Shown here: positions 19,109-28,809 of the stretch, piece after piece
Layout of the letters: the number at the start of each line of letters is the position of its first letter
Numbering within the stretch: the first letter of the stretch is position 1
Notes under the pieces: model-generated
What the model was told of the DNA's origin: nothing
The model's database searches: none
Seen by the model: the letters and a program-made list of their open reading frames with translations, nothing else
Position numbers and translations under genes: made by a program
Assembly: GCF_000381065.1 (NCBI RefSeq)
Contig: NZ_KB905853.1
Span: forward strand, 35,458-99,457
DNA from: Propionispira raffinosivorans DSM 20765
Lineage (GTDB): Bacteria > Bacillota > Negativicutes > Selenomonadales > Selenomonadaceae
DNA length: 64,000 bases
Direction: 5' to 3'

Positions 19109-19900
19109 TTATTCAACCGTTTCCTCTTTTTGATTCGTGAATTTTTTTGTGAGGACATCCCCTGTTTTCCCTATTTCACCCAAACTTTTACCATTATAGG
19201 TGACTTGGACTGCTCCGGCGTTACCAACTGTCATAACCATTTCTTTATCTGCTTTCCACGACAAGGATTCACCATCTTTTGGTGTTCCTTCATAAATGGT
19301 TTTATCATCAGCAATCACTTTTGTCCAGCATTTTCCGTTAAATTTTGCGGTTAGCTCAACACCTTCATATTTTTTTTCTGATGTTACCGCTTTTTCTTTA
19401 ACTTTAGGCACTGCTACAGTAGCTGCCGGTGCCTTTGTTACGGTTTTTTCCGAAGAATCATCACTGCTGAATCCCCAATAAAGTCCACCTACGACCAATC
19501 CTGCGAGCACGACACCGATTAATGCTTGTTGTGTTTTGCGAGATTTTTCCACACGTTCTTTAAAATCATTTTTATTTGAGGCAGCCTCTACTTTTGTTGA
19601 TGCAGGTGGTTTTAGAATCTGCGGTTTTACTGTTTCTGTCACAGGAATTGCTTCTTGTGGCAATGCGGCATTTTTTTCTTCATAATATTTTTTTAACATT
19701 TCCGTTCCATCAAGATTTAAATAATTAGCATATGTTTTGATAAAGCCCTTTAAGTAAACTTCTCCCGGTAAAACATCATAATCTGCTTTTTCAATCGATT
19801 CTATATATAAAGCACGAATGCTCGTATCACGCTCGATATCTTTAATCGTTAGATTCTGTTTTTCTCTTTCCTTTTGTAAAATCTCACCTAACATATACAA
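19109..19900 (-). CDS. rodZ: RodZ-like membrane-anchored helix-turn-helix protein
   Basis: RodZ links the MreB cytoskeleton to the cell-wall machinery. The protein has a cytoplasmic helix-turn-helix domain (residues 3-70, LGEILQKEREKQNLTIKDIE...), a basic linker, one membrane segment near residues 145-163 (LIGVVLAGLVVGGLYWGF), and an extracellular C-terminal DUF4115 domain. The start is ambiguous: a TTG at 19900 is 5 bases behind GGAGG, and an ATG at 19894 is 11 bases behind it. It follows ftsK with its own likely promoter. Confidence 0.88.
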   Translation of the reverse strand: MYMLGEILQKEREKQNLTIKDIERDTSIRALYIESIEKADYDVLPGEVYLKGFIKTYANYLNLDGTEMLKKYYEEKNAALPQEAIPVTETVKPQILKPPASTKVEAASNKNDFKERVEKSRKTQQALIGVVLAGLVVGGLYWGFSSDDSSEKTVTKAPAATVAVPKVKEKAVTSEKKYEGVELTAKFNGKCWTKVIADDKTIYEGTPKDGESLSWKADKEMVMTVGNAGAVQVTYNGKSLGEIGKTGDVLTKKFTNQKEETVE

Positions 19901-19947
19901 TAGTTCCTCCCCTAATTTGATTCATAGTTAAAGTACCCACTATACAA

Positions 19948-19977
19948 TTTACCTTTATACTACATTATACATGATGG
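19948..19977 (-). promoter_or_regulatory. Possible promoter of rodZ
   Basis: Minus strand TTGGCA about 19980, 18-bp spacer, TATAAA about 19955, between the ftsK stop and the rodZ start. Spacing is acceptable but no other support is visible. Confidence 0.35.
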
Positions 19978-19993
19978 TGCCAAAATTTACAGC

Positions 19994-22327
19994 TTATTTA
20001 TTAAAATAAGCCGCTGTGACTTGATCACTCGTCATGAGAATGTCTCTGCCTTTACTGCCCGAACTGGCACCCACGATATGCATTTCTTCCATCGTGTCAA
20101 TTAATCTGGCAGCTCGAGTATAACCAATACGAAACCGTCTTTGCAGACTAGAAGACGAGGCCTGACCTGTCTCTAAAACAATATGAATCGCTTTTTCCAG
20201 TAATTCATCTTGCTGAACTTCTTGTTTTTTTTCAGTTTCATCTAAAACAGCACTTTCCGTAAAACTGATAATTTCCTCATTTTCTTCAATTTCGGCTCCT
20301 TGCTGCCGAATAAAATCCAACAAAGATTCTACTTCCGTATCACTTACAAAAGCACCCTGGACACGAACTGGTTTTGAAGCACCAATCGGATAATAAAGCA
20401 TATCCCCTTTACCTAATAATTTTTCAGCTCCACCCATATCGAGTATTGTTCGTGAATCAATTTGTGAAGAAACTGAAAAAGAAATTCGCGATGGAATATT
20501 AGCCTTGATGATTCCAGTAATAACATCCACGGATGGCCTTTGTGTCGCTAAAATCAAATGAATTCCCGCGGCTCTGGCTTTTTGCGCTAAACGGCAGATT
20601 GCATTTTCCACATCGCTGGGAGCTACCATCATCAAATCTGCTAATTCATCAATAATGATGACGACAGCTGGCATTTTATCGATTTCGACACTACGATTGT
20701 AGCGTTCCATATCTCGAACACCATGGCTGGCAAATTTCGCATACCGTTTTTCCATTTCCTGTACAGCCCAATTTAAAACCGAAGCCGCTTTTTTTGCATC
20801 GGTCACCACCGGAACCATTAGATGGGGAATTCCATTATAATTCGAAAGCTCAACCATTTTCGGATCGATTAAAATAAATTTAACTTCATCCGGTTTCGCC
20901 TTAAAAAGTACACTGGTAATAATCGTATTGATGCAAACACTTTTCCCCGATCCGGTAGCCCCCGCAACGAGCAAATGTGGCATTTTCGCTAAATCGGCAA
21001 AAATAGCCTGTCCACCAATATCCATACCGAGTCCTACGGTAAGTTTTGATTTTGCAGTTAAAAACAGTTCACTCTCCAAGACTTCTCGCAGCTGCACACC
21101 CGACAATTCTTTATTTGGCACCTCAATACCAATTGCGGCTTTGCCTGGAATTGGCGCTTCGATTCGTACGGAAGGCGCTGCCAATTTCAAAGAAATATCA
21201 TCTGCCAAATTTACAATTTTACTTACTTTAACACCTGCAGCCGGTTCTAATTCATAACGCGTAACGGCTGGACCGTGACAAGCATTTACAATAGTTGCTT
21301 TGACATTAAAACTTTGCAATGTCTCTTCAAGGATTTTTGCGTTAACAGCAATTTCTTTTTCTAGTTTAGAATTTTTCTGCTTGACTGCTTTACTTAAAAT
21401 AAACCGAACATTCGGCAGCTGATATTCGCGAATGGCACCAGTAACTGCAGTTGAATTTGGTTCACCAGCTAGTGTGGTTTCGTTTTCAGATAATAGCTCA
21501 ACGGGATTTTTTATTGGTGATGCCCCTTCTAAAACAGTTTCTTTTTCTAAATCCAATTTTTTATCTTCCATGTATTGAATCGAAAATTCTACAGGCTTTT
21601 CAATTGGTTCTGGTAGAAATGTATCTACATCTTCTGTCGGATTCACTTGTACTGGTGTTTCAATCAATGGTTTCTCAAAGTTTTTATCAGCTTCTTGATT
21701 ATAAAACGAATTTTTAAATTTTTCTTCTACTTCAACAAATTTATCATAGGTAGACGAAACTGTTTTTTTAGCTGTTTTAATGCCCTGCGAAGCCTGCTGT
21801 TTTGTTTTAAGCAGCCCCACCGCTAAAGACCACGTTGTCGAAAGCAAAATTGCCCCCATTACCAAAGCAAATAAAATAATAATGCCGCCATCAATTCCGA
21901 AAAACTTGCGCAATACTAATAAAATGCCGCCACCAATCAAACCACCGCCCACTGGCAGGCTTTCCGGCAGAATTTCACTACCTGGTAAAATCACAAAATG
22001 ATGATACATTGCTAAAAGCGAAAAAAATAATGCCATAATCCCGAAAAACCGTGTTGAATAAACAATCGGGTGATGTTTATATATATATTGCAGACCAATC
22101 AACATAACAACTGCCGGAATAATATACGCTCCAATACCAAACATATATAATAAAATCTTGGCAAAAAAGCTGCCGATAAAACCAACATTAAATCCTAATA
22201 AACCGATCAAAGAAAACAATCCAATTGTAAAAAATGCAATTCCAAACAATTCATATTTTTTATTTGAATTTGCTTTAGGCGCTGTCGTATTTTTTTTTGT
22301 TGAAACTTTTTTCAATTTTGTCACCAC
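19994..22327 (-). CDS. ftsK: DNA translocase FtsK/SpoIIIE
   Basis: Septum-located ATPase that pumps chromosome DNA during division. The 777-residue protein has an N-terminal membrane domain of four or five hydrophobic segments (about residues 28-175), a variable acidic linker to about residue 300, and the alpha/beta motor with Walker A GATGSGKS (Lys462) and Walker [13 protein letters not shown]. The DNA-reading winged-helix gamma domain ends the chain (about 700-770). The GTG at 22327 is used; a TTG four codons later sits better behind AAGTGGTG and is a possible alternative. Confidence 0.96.
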   Translation of the reverse strand: MVTKLKKVSTKKNTTAPKANSNKKYELFGIAFFTIGLFSLIGLLGFNVGFIGSFFAKILLYMFGIGAYIIPAVVMLIGLQYIYKHHPIVYSTRFFGIMALFFSLLAMYHHFVILPGSEILPESLPVGGGLIGGGILLVLRKFFGIDGGIIILFALVMGAILLSTTWSLAVGLLKTKQQASQGIKTAKKTVSSTYDKFVEVEEKFKNSFYNQEADKNFEKPLIETPVQVNPTEDVDTFLPEPIEKPVEFSIQYMEDKKLDLEKETVLEGASPIKNPVELLSENETTLAGEPNSTAVTGAIREYQLPNVRFILSKAVKQKNSKLEKEIAVNAKILEETLQSFNVKATIVNACHGPAVTRYELEPAAGVKVSKIVNLADDISLKLAAPSVRIEAPIPGKAAIGIEVPNKELSGVQLREVLESELFLTAKSKLTVGLGMDIGGQAIFADLAKMPHLLVAGATGSGKSVCINTIITSVLFKAKPDEVKFILIDPKMVELSNYNGIPHLMVPVVTDAKKAASVLNWAVQEMEKRYAKFASHGVRDMERYNRSVEIDKMPAVVIIIDELADLMMVAPSDVENAICRLAQKARAAGIHLILATQRPSVDVITGIIKANIPSRISFSVSSQIDSRTILDMGGAEKLLGKGDMLYYPIGASKPVRVQGAFVSDTEVESLLDFIRQQGAEIEENEEIISFTESAVLDETEKKQEVQQDELLEKAIHIVLETGQASSSSLQRRFRIGYTRAARLIDTMEEMHIVGASSGSKGRDILMTSDQVTAAYFNK

Positions 22328-22356
22328 TTTTCTAAAACCATTAACTAAAATTTAGA

Positions 22357-22968
22357 TCATGAAATCTCCAAAGCGGCTTTGGCTAATTTGTCTGCCAATT
22401 CATTGCCTTCAACTCCAGTATGACCACTGATTTTCCGAAATGTTACCCAGCCAAGATAATCTGCCATAAAAGCTGCATACTGTTTTGTAACATCATTATT
22501 CGTTTTCCAGCGTCTTTCAGCCCACTCCGAGATACCAATATAATCATGATAGATGACAATTGATTCTAATTTTTCTTTTTCTGCCCATAAAACAGCTTGT
22601 ATACTCGCTTCAACTTCACCAGCAACGTTATGAAGTTTTGCAGCTGAGATAGAAGTTCCCAGCCCGTTTGCTGTATGAATCAACTGCCCCTGAAAAAAAA
22701 CGGCAAATCCCCAACTATAACGGTTATTACGATAAGACCCATCGACATAGATATGATGTTTTTCTTCAAGTTCATTCACAGTGACTTTAGACGGCGGAAC
22801 AATGGTTAATTTAGTACCCATATAATTTTGCGCTTCATCCATTGTAGCAAAACCTTTATACAACGCACCAGAATAACTATGGATTTGCTCTTTACATTCT
22901 AGCCAAGATGAAAAAATCCCAGTTTGGCGACCATTTTTAACAGCATAATATTTTTTCTTTTCTGGCAT
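22357..22968 (-). CDS. rnhA: Ribonuclease H1 with N-terminal hybrid-binding domain
   Basis: Degrades RNA in RNA-DNA hybrids. The 203-residue protein has an N-terminal hybrid-binding (viroplasmin-type) domain (about 5-51, KYYAVKNGRQTGIF...GFATMDEAQNYM) and a catalytic RNase H domain. Catalytic acids appear complete: Asp76 in YVDGS, a Glu in AGEVEA, an Asp in YHDY and an Asp in NELADKLA. The ATG at 22968 lies 8 bases behind AGGAG, so a longer upstream frame was trimmed. Confidence 0.95.
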   Translation of the reverse strand: MPEKKKYYAVKNGRQTGIFSSWLECKEQIHSYSGALYKGFATMDEAQNYMGTKLTIVPPSKVTVNELEEKHHIYVDGSYRNNRYSWGFAVFFQGQLIHTANGLGTSISAAKLHNVAGEVEASIQAVLWAEKEKLESIVIYHDYIGISEWAERRWKTNNDVTKQYAAFMADYLGWVTFRKISGHTGVEGNELADKLAKAALEIS

Positions 22969-23032
22969 AGTATACACTCCTAACCGGAAAATGTTCCGAA
23001 AAACTAGATGCACTACATTTATCGAATGAGAT

Positions 23033-23066
23033 GAAGCCCCGCTTTTTAGCAGAGCTTCTTTATTTT
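23033..23066 (+). terminator. Terminator-like hairpin between mtaD and rnhA
   Basis: Arms 23033-23043 and 23048-23058 (imperfect, 8 of 11 pairs) with the T-rich tail on the plus strand. No plus gene precedes it. It may still work weakly for mtaD on the minus strand, where the trailing bases are not T-rich. Confidence 0.4.
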
Positions 23067-23073
23067 AAAGCTA

Positions 23074-24348
23074 TTATTTTAACAAATTCATAGCACAACG
23101 ATTGGCCTCATACATTACACGTTCTTCATCCATCGTTACTAATATGCCTTTATCAAGTACAATGTTCCCATTAACCAATACCGTATCGACCGAACTTGAA
23201 TTAGCCGAATATGCTAATAAAGATACAATGTCATGACGCGGACACCATTTTGTACCTGACATATCAAATAATGTCAAATCAGCTTTATAACCTTTTTCAA
23301 TTTTGCCTACCTTTGACAAACCAACTGCTTTGGCACCATATTCAGTTGCCAATTGAATGCCTTTTGCGGCTGGTATTGCCAAAGGATCGTACTGATTCAC
23401 CTTATGCAATAAGGTAGTCAACCGCACTTCTTCAAGCAAATCGAGATTATTATTACTCGATGCTCCATCTGTACCAAGACCAACGCAAATCCCTGCATCG
23501 AGCATTTTGGTTATCGGTGCAACACCACTGGCTAATTTCATATTGCTGCCAGGATTATGAGCAACACGAACATCATGCTTTTTCATAATAAGAATATCCT
23601 CATCGGATACATGTACGCAATGCGCTGCTAGTACTCCGCAATCAAAAAGTCCTAATTCTTCCATTAAAGCAATCGGTGATTTTTGATATTCTTTTATGCA
23701 ATTTTCAACTTCACCAATGGTTTCCGATAAATGCATATGAATCTCGGCCCCCAGTGATTGGGCTTCTTTTACTACTTTTTTGATATAATCCGGAGGACAA
23801 GTATAAGGTGCATGCGGACCAAACATAACGGTAATACGCCCATCGGCACGATTATGATACGTCTGGAAAAGTTCTTTATTTTCTTCTAAAGCCTTATTTC
23901 CATTCGGGGCAGACCCAATTAAGCCACGTGATAAAACAGCTCGAATTCCAGTTTCTGCTACAGCTTCACCAACTTTTTCCATGTCGGCATACATGTCGGC
24001 AAAAGTTGTTGTACCTGTTTTGATCATTTCGGCAATCGCCAGCATAGCGCCCCAATAAATATCATTTTTACGCATTTTAGCCTCAATTGGCCAAATTTTA
24101 TTTTGCAGCCAATCCATAAGCTGCATATCATCCGCATAACTGCGCAGCAGTGTCATAGAAGCATGAGTATGGGTATTCACCAAGCCTGGTGTCACCAATT
24201 TATTTGTCCCATTAATTTCGCGGTCAATATGCCAATCTGGAGCAATCGTACCGACTTTAGCAATAAGATCATCTTCAATAGCTATATCCGTTTCTTTGAC
24301 GGTACCATCTGGTAATAAAATGGTTGCTTGTTTTATTAAAATATTCAA
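23074..24348 (-). CDS. mtaD: 5'-methylthioadenosine / S-adenosylhomocysteine deaminase
   Basis: Amidohydrolase that deaminates MTA and SAH to their inosine forms. The 424-residue protein has His60 and His62 in NTHTH, a third histidine in IHMHLSE, one in AAHCVH, and the metal Asp in GTDGASSNN. Start is TTG at 24348, 8 bases behind GAGGT. It is the last gene of the mtnP-mtnA-ahcY-mtaD group, all of which act on SAM by-products. Substrate preference between MTA and SAH cannot be told from sequence. Confidence 0.93.
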   Translation of the reverse strand: MNILIKQATILLPDGTVKETDIAIEDDLIAKVGTIAPDWHIDREINGTNKLVTPGLVNTHTHASMTLLRSYADDMQLMDWLQNKIWPIEAKMRKNDIYWGAMLAIAEMIKTGTTTFADMYADMEKVGEAVAETGIRAVLSRGLIGSAPNGNKALEENKELFQTYHNRADGRITVMFGPHAPYTCPPDYIKKVVKEAQSLGAEIHMHLSETIGEVENCIKEYQKSPIALMEELGLFDCGVLAAHCVHVSDEDILIMKKHDVRVAHNPGSNMKLASGVAPITKMLDAGICVGLGTDGASSNNNLDLLEEVRLTTLLHKVNQYDPLAIPAAKGIQLATEYGAKAVGLSKVGKIEKGYKADLTLFDMSGTKWCPRHDIVSLLAYSANSSSVDTVLVNGNIVLDKGILVTMDEERVMYEANRCAMNLLK

Positions 24349-24403
24349 CGGAGTTTACCTCACTTTCGTTATTGATAAAAAAATCTGAAACAATTCATAC
24401 TTT

Positions 24404-25645
24404 TTAGGACTCTGATAAGTAAGACGATTGTGCCACAGATAATTCATCAATGGAAAGCCCTAAGGATGCCAATTTGATTGCAGCAATTTTTTGGTTAATT
24501 TCATTTGGCATCAAGCAAACATGAGCCCCCATATTTTTATGATTATTTAAAATATGAAGTGCTGAGAAAAATTGGACAGCAAACGATAAATCCATAATTT
24601 CAGCTGGATGACCATCACCCGCAGCAAGATTAACCAGACGACCTTCTGCCAATAAATATAGTTTACGATTATCACTTTGAACAAATTCTTCTATGTTTTT
24701 TCTTACCGAACGAGTTGATATGGATACTTCATTTAATTCCACTTTATTGATTTCAACATCAAAATGACCAGCATTAGCCATCATAGCACCATTTTTCATT
24801 ACAGCAAAATGTTCCTTGCGAATAATATCGTTGCAGCCAGTCAAAGTCAGAAAAATATCACCAACCTTAGCAGCTTCTTGCATTGGCATCACACGAAAAC
24901 CATCAAAAACAGCTTCAATCGCCTTAATCGGATCAATTTCCGTAATAATAACACTAGCACCGAGGCCCTTAGCACGCATAGCAGCACCTTTACCACACCA
25001 TCCATACCCTGCAATTACTACATTTTTCCCTGCAATTACCAGATTTGTGGTGCGCATAATACCATCCCAAGTCGACTGTCCCGTACCATAACGATTATCA
25101 AATAAATACTTGCAATACGCATCATTGGCAGCAATCATCGGGAATTTTAATTTACCTTCGGCTTCTAATGCTTTTAAGCGGATTACACCCGTAGTCGTTT
25201 CTTCAGAACCACCGATAATATTCGCAGCAAGTTCAGCTCGTTTACTATGTAAAAGGGAAACCAAATCACCGCCATCATCAACAATCATATCAGGTTTTGT
25301 ATCTAAAGCTTTATTTAAAAAGACATCATATTCTTCGTTTGTGCAATCATACCAGGCGAACACAGTAACTCCGTCCTCAACTAGTGCTGCCGCAACATCA
25401 TCTTGTGTTGATAATGGATTACTTCCCGTTACCACAACTTCCGCTCCGGCATTTTTAAATACCAGCCCTAAATAAGCCGTTTTCGCTTCCAAATGCATCG
25501 TAATGACCATCTTTTTCCCAGCGAATGGTTTTGATTTAGAAAATTCTTCGTTGATCGTACCTAAAACTGGCATGAAATTTTTCACCCAGTTGATTTTATC
25601 GTGACCTTGTGGTGCTAAAGAGATATCTCTTATCATTGATTTCAT
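24404..25645 (-). CDS. ahcY: Adenosylhomocysteinase (SAH hydrolase)
   Basis: Splits SAH to homocysteine and adenosine with tightly bound NAD. The 413-residue form is the shorter version that lacks the insert of many bacterial and eukaryotic enzymes. The NAD-binding GYGWCGKG lies at about residues 212-219, and the substrate region with HLEAKTA and NDAYCK is present. The ATG at 25645 overlaps the mtnA TAA by one base and has GGAGG 10 bases upstream, so translation is coupled to mtnA. Confidence 0.96.
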   Translation of the reverse strand: MKSMIRDISLAPQGHDKINWVKNFMPVLGTINEEFSKSKPFAGKKMVITMHLEAKTAYLGLVFKNAGAEVVVTGSNPLSTQDDVAAALVEDGVTVFAWYDCTNEEYDVFLNKALDTKPDMIVDDGGDLVSLLHSKRAELAANIIGGSEETTTGVIRLKALEAEGKLKFPMIAANDAYCKYLFDNRYGTGQSTWDGIMRTTNLVIAGKNVVIAGYGWCGKGAAMRAKGLGASVIITEIDPIKAIEAVFDGFRVMPMQEAAKVGDIFLTLTGCNDIIRKEHFAVMKNGAMMANAGHFDVEINKVELNEVSISTRSVRKNIEEFVQSDNRKLYLLAEGRLVNLAAGDGHPAEIMDLSFAVQFFSALHILNNHKNMGAHVCLMPNEINQKIAAIKLASLGLSIDELSVAQSSYLSES

Positions 25646-26697
25646 TATCTATTTTCCTCCATTTTGTCTTTTAATTGTTTAATTTCTTCTTGATAATTCG
25701 GTTTTAATACACCATATTCGGTAATAATCCCCGTAATATATTGATTCGGTGTTACGTCAAAAGCTGGGTTAAATACAGCAATGCCATAGGGTGCTGATTG
25801 TATGCCCTGAAAATGCGTTACTTCAAATTCACCACGTTCTTCAATGGGAATCTGTTCCCCTGTCGCCATTGAAAAATCAAATGTTGAAGCCGGAGCAGCT
25901 ACATAAAAAGGAATCTGATGCATACGTGCCAATAATGCAACACTATAGGTACCAATTTTATTAGCAGTATCCCCATTGGCTGCAATACGATCCGCACCAA
26001 CAATAACAGCATCTACCATTTTGTTTTTCATAACCCATCCGGCCATATTATCGGTAATTAGCGTAACTGGAATATGATCTTGCTGTAATTCAAACGCCGT
26101 AAGTCGCGCTCCCTGTAAAAGCGGTCTGGTTTCATCCGCAAAAACACGTTTAATATTGCCTTCTGAAAAAGCTTGACGAATTACGCCTAATGCCGTTCCC
26201 CATTCCACAGTAGCTAATGCACCGGCATTGCAATGTGTCAAAATTGAAACAGGCTCTTTAAATAAAGCCGCACCAAATTCAGCCATTGTATGATTGACAC
26301 GTTTATCCTCCGCAGCAATAAAAAGGGCCTTCTGTTCTAATAAATTCAGTAAGTTGGGAAGCTCAATCAGATCAAACTGTTCTTTTATAACGTTCATCAT
26401 TTGATCCAAAGCCCAAAACAGATTAACAGCCGTTGGCCTGGTTGAACGTAAAAAACCATCAACTGATTCCATATCTTGTAAAAACAGCAAACGATCTGAT
26501 TTTGTAGCTTGTCTCGCTCCCAAAACAAAAGCAAAAGCGGCAGCTGCACCAATCGCTGGTGCACCGCGTACTTCCAGTTTCTTGATTGCTTCACCAATCC
26601 GTTCATAATCCGTACATTTTAGATATTCAACTACAGCTGGCAATTTTGTTTGATTCAATAAGGATAAAGACTGTCCATCCCATAACATGCTTTGCAC
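25645..26697 (-). CDS. mtnA: S-methyl-5-thioribose-1-phosphate isomerase
   Basis: Isomerises methylthioribose-1-phosphate in methionine salvage. The 350-residue protein has RGAPAIG near residue 45, the catalytic-cysteine region ILTHCNAGALAT and the aspartate region VGADRIAANGDTANKIGTY. Start is GTG at 26697, 8 bases behind GAGGTG. It follows mtnP, whose product is its substrate. Downstream salvage genes (mtnB, mtnC and so on) are not in the window, so the path may continue elsewhere or serve another shunt. Confidence 0.95.
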   Translation of the reverse strand: MQSMLWDGQSLSLLNQTKLPAVVEYLKCTDYERIGEAIKKLEVRGAPAIGAAAAFAFVLGARQATKSDRLLFLQDMESVDGFLRSTRPTAVNLFWALDQMMNVIKEQFDLIELPNLLNLLEQKALFIAAEDKRVNHTMAEFGAALFKEPVSILTHCNAGALATVEWGTALGVIRQAFSEGNIKRVFADETRPLLQGARLTAFELQQDHIPVTLITDNMAGWVMKNKMVDAVIVGADRIAANGDTANKIGTYSVALLARMHQIPFYVAAPASTFDFSMATGEQIPIEERGEFEVTHFQGIQSAPYGIAVFNPAFDVTPNQYITGIITEYGVLKPNYQEEIKQLKDKMEENR

Positions 26698-26727
26698 TAC
26701 TAAATCACCTCGTTTATTTGCTTTTGA

Positions 26728-27525
26728 TTATAATGTAAAACCGCCAAATTCGCTTAAAGTTTCCGCACAAGTGCAGTTTGATTCTTCTAAATTAACAAGT
26801 TCAATACTTTTCATAATTAGATTTTTTATAGTATCAACATTTGCTGCCATTGTCTCTAAAACTTCACCATGTGTCAAACTATTTTTCGAAATACCCGCCG
26901 CATAATTTGTTACCATTGAAATAGTCGAATAACACATTTCCGCTTCATGCGCTAAAACCACTTCTGGAACATTCGTCATCCCAACTAAATCACCACCTAA
27001 GATAGCAAACATTTTAATTTCAGCTGGTGACTCAAAGCGTGGCCCTTCTGTGCAAACATAAACACCTTGGTTATGGATGCTGATTCCTAAAGTATCCGCT
27101 GCCGTGTGAATCGTCTTACGTAAATCAGGACAATATGCCTCGGTAACATCTAAATGAACAACTCCACGCTTGCCACCTTCATAGAACGAACTGATTCTAT
27201 TTTTCGTGAAATCAAGAAATTGATCAATCAGAACAAAATCCCCCGGTTTCATCAACGGATTCAACGAGCCAACTGCTGTTGTAGCAATGATTTTCCGTAC
27301 GCCAATTTTTTTAATAGCCCAAATATTTGCCCGATAATTTATTTTGTGTGGTGGTATTGAATGATGGTTTCCATGTCTCGGAATAAAAGCAATTTTCTTT
27401 CCTGCATAGTTACCAACCTTATATGTTACATCACCATAAGGCGTAATCAGGCTTTCTTCACTCACATTATTCAAAATTTTCGGGTCATATACACCCGTTC
27501 CACCAATAATAGCAATCTCTATCAT
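26728..27525 (-). CDS. mtnP: S-methyl-5'-thioadenosine phosphorylase
   Basis: Phosphorolyses MTA to adenine and methylthioribose-1-phosphate. The 265-residue protein has the phosphate-site IIGGTGVYD, RHGNHHSIPPHKINYRAN, and the purine/sugar-site motifs CTEGPRFESPAEI and GMTNVPEVVLAHEAE. The MTA-phosphorylase assignment over purine nucleoside phosphorylase is supported by neighbouring mtnA. It is the first gene of the mtnP-mtnA-ahcY-mtaD unit. Confidence 0.93.
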   Translation of the reverse strand: MIEIAIIGGTGVYDPKILNNVSEESLITPYGDVTYKVGNYAGKKIAFIPRHGNHHSIPPHKINYRANIWAIKKIGVRKIIATTAVGSLNPLMKPGDFVLIDQFLDFTKNRISSFYEGGKRGVVHLDVTEAYCPDLRKTIHTAADTLGISIHNQGVYVCTEGPRFESPAEIKMFAILGGDLVGMTNVPEVVLAHEAEMCYSTISMVTNYAAGISKNSLTHGEVLETMAANVDTIKNLIMKSIELVNLEESNCTCAETLSEFGGFTL

Positions 27526-27554
27526 TTACATACCACCTTTTTTTCTATATGCCA

Positions 27555-27585
27555 ATTATAGCATAACTAGATATACATTTTCCAA
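27555..27585 (-). promoter_or_regulatory. Probable extended -10 promoter of mtnP operon
   Basis: Minus strand TGCTATAAT with -10 at 27560-27555 and a TGC extension. A weak TTGGAA -35 lies 19 bp upstream (27585-27580). The transcript would start about 20 bases before the mtnP ribosome site. Confidence 0.6.
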
Positions 27586-27678
27586 TTGACGATGTATTTC
27601 CATAAAATTAGGTATAAAGTACTATAGTGTTGCAGGCACAGCAGCATGCCCTATATAAGGATACTTCTTTTCGCTTTT

Positions 27679-28428
27679 TTAATCAGCCTCTAGTTTATCT
27701 TCTAATGTTTTATAACTGGTTAAATCCAGTTGAAGCGGCGTAACTGAAATATAACCTTGTTTTACAGCAAAAATATCCGTCACATCATCATTTTCGCCAT
27801 CTGAAATCTCACCGCCCATTTGGTAGACTCGATGTTGTTCAACATCAAGTTCACAGTTAAAAGCATTAATATACTTCCGTACACCAAGTTTCGTAAACAC
27901 AAATGTACTCATATTTCCCTTCAAAACCTGAGGAAAGTTCACATTATATAAAAACGGATGCGTCTCTTCCTGAAACCATGTAAAAATTTGATCTCTTATT
28001 AAAGCTGCCGCTTGTGAAAAGTGAATGGTAGACTTCGCATCCAGTGAAACAGCAATTGCTGGTATATCATGTATATACGCCTCCATGGCAGCACCAACTG
28101 TTCCTGAATACAAGATATCCGTACCTAAATTAGAGCCTTTGTTGATTCCAGAAACAATTAAATCCGGTTTTTCATCGAGCAGGGCCTCCACAGCCAATTT
28201 TACACAATCTGCCGGTGTTCCATAAATTTTCCATCCACTTAGCCCTTCTGGGCTCATTTTGTAATCATCTACTCGAATTGTATCATGTACTGTAATAGCT
28301 TGAGCCATACCACTTTGTTCCATTGCCGGTGCTGCAACGATCACATCGCAGACTCCTTGTAAAACTTCATATAAAGCTCGAATTCCTGGAGCAAAAATTC
28401 CATCATCGTTCACGAGTAAAATCCGCAT
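27679..28428 (-). CDS. surE: 5'/3'-nucleotidase SurE
   Basis: Survival-protein nucleotidase and polyphosphatase. The 249-residue protein starts with MRILLVNDDGIFAPG, giving metal ligands Asp8 and Asp9, followed by APAMEQSGMAQAIT and SGINKGSNLGTDILYSGTVGAA. It stands 153 bp upstream of mtnP. Its role in dephosphorylating nucleotides fits the nucleoside-recycling neighbourhood, though that link is inference. Confidence 0.95.
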   Translation of the reverse strand: MRILLVNDDGIFAPGIRALYEVLQGVCDVIVAAPAMEQSGMAQAITVHDTIRVDDYKMSPEGLSGWKIYGTPADCVKLAVEALLDEKPDLIVSGINKGSNLGTDILYSGTVGAAMEAYIHDIPAIAVSLDAKSTIHFSQAAALIRDQIFTWFQEETHPFLYNVNFPQVLKGNMSTFVFTKLGVRKYINAFNCELDVEQHRVYQMGGEISDGENDDVTDIFAVKQGYISVTPLQLDLTSYKTLEDKLEAD

Positions 28429-28556
28429 AAAAGCACCTGCCTAATTGTTTTATTTTATATGTATCAAATCAGTTTCTATCTAAATAAAAATCTTTAAAGA
28501 TTCATTCCATTCTTTTATAAAGTATAAATCAATAAAGTGTTTTACATAAACATGTT

Positions 28557-28572
28557 CATCTAATATTAGATG
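28557..28572. repeat. Perfect 16-bp palindrome
   Basis: CATCTAATATTAGATG, two 8-bp halves without spacer, about 130 bp upstream of surE. The shape suits a dimeric regulator site, but the regulator is unknown. Confidence 0.45.
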
Positions 28573-28717
28573 ATAATTTAAAATCAGTCAATATTGTATC
28601 AACAAAATTACAAAAACTGAAGCATTCCTTATGGATATCTAATAAAATCATCTAGCACGAAATTGCCTATTAAATAAATGATCTATATACGTCCGTAGAT
28701 TCCAAGCAGAAAAATAT

Positions 28718-28755
28718 CCTTTAATTCATTAAATTTACATGAATTAAAGGTTTTT
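28718..28755 (+). terminator. Plus-strand terminator-like hairpin upstream of GrlR-like gene
   Basis: 12-bp arms (CCTTTAATTCAT and ATGAATTAAAGG) around a 9-nt loop, followed by TTTTT. It ends about 55 bases before the next start codon, so it could be a leader attenuator or the end of a short upstream RNA. Confidence 0.5.
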
Positions 28756-28809
28756 AAGATGTAAATCACGAAATCTGTATAAATAGTATTTGGAAGGAGG
28801 TAATGATTT

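Larger units (their letters stand above)
28429..28809. other. 381-bp AT-rich intergenic region
   Basis: Separates divergent surE (-) and the GrlR-like gene (+). It holds a perfect 16-bp palindrome at 28557-28572 (CATCTAATATTAGATG) and a plus-oriented terminator-like hairpin at 28718-28755. I see no convincing reading frame. A TATAAA-like -10 near 28778 may serve the downstream gene. Confidence 0.5.

Noticed and set aside
22985..22998. CGGAA-AATG-TTCCG inverted repeat upstream of rnhA
   Set aside because: Only 5-bp arms, no T-run, not a Firmicute LexA box (which would need CGAAC-N4-GTTCG).
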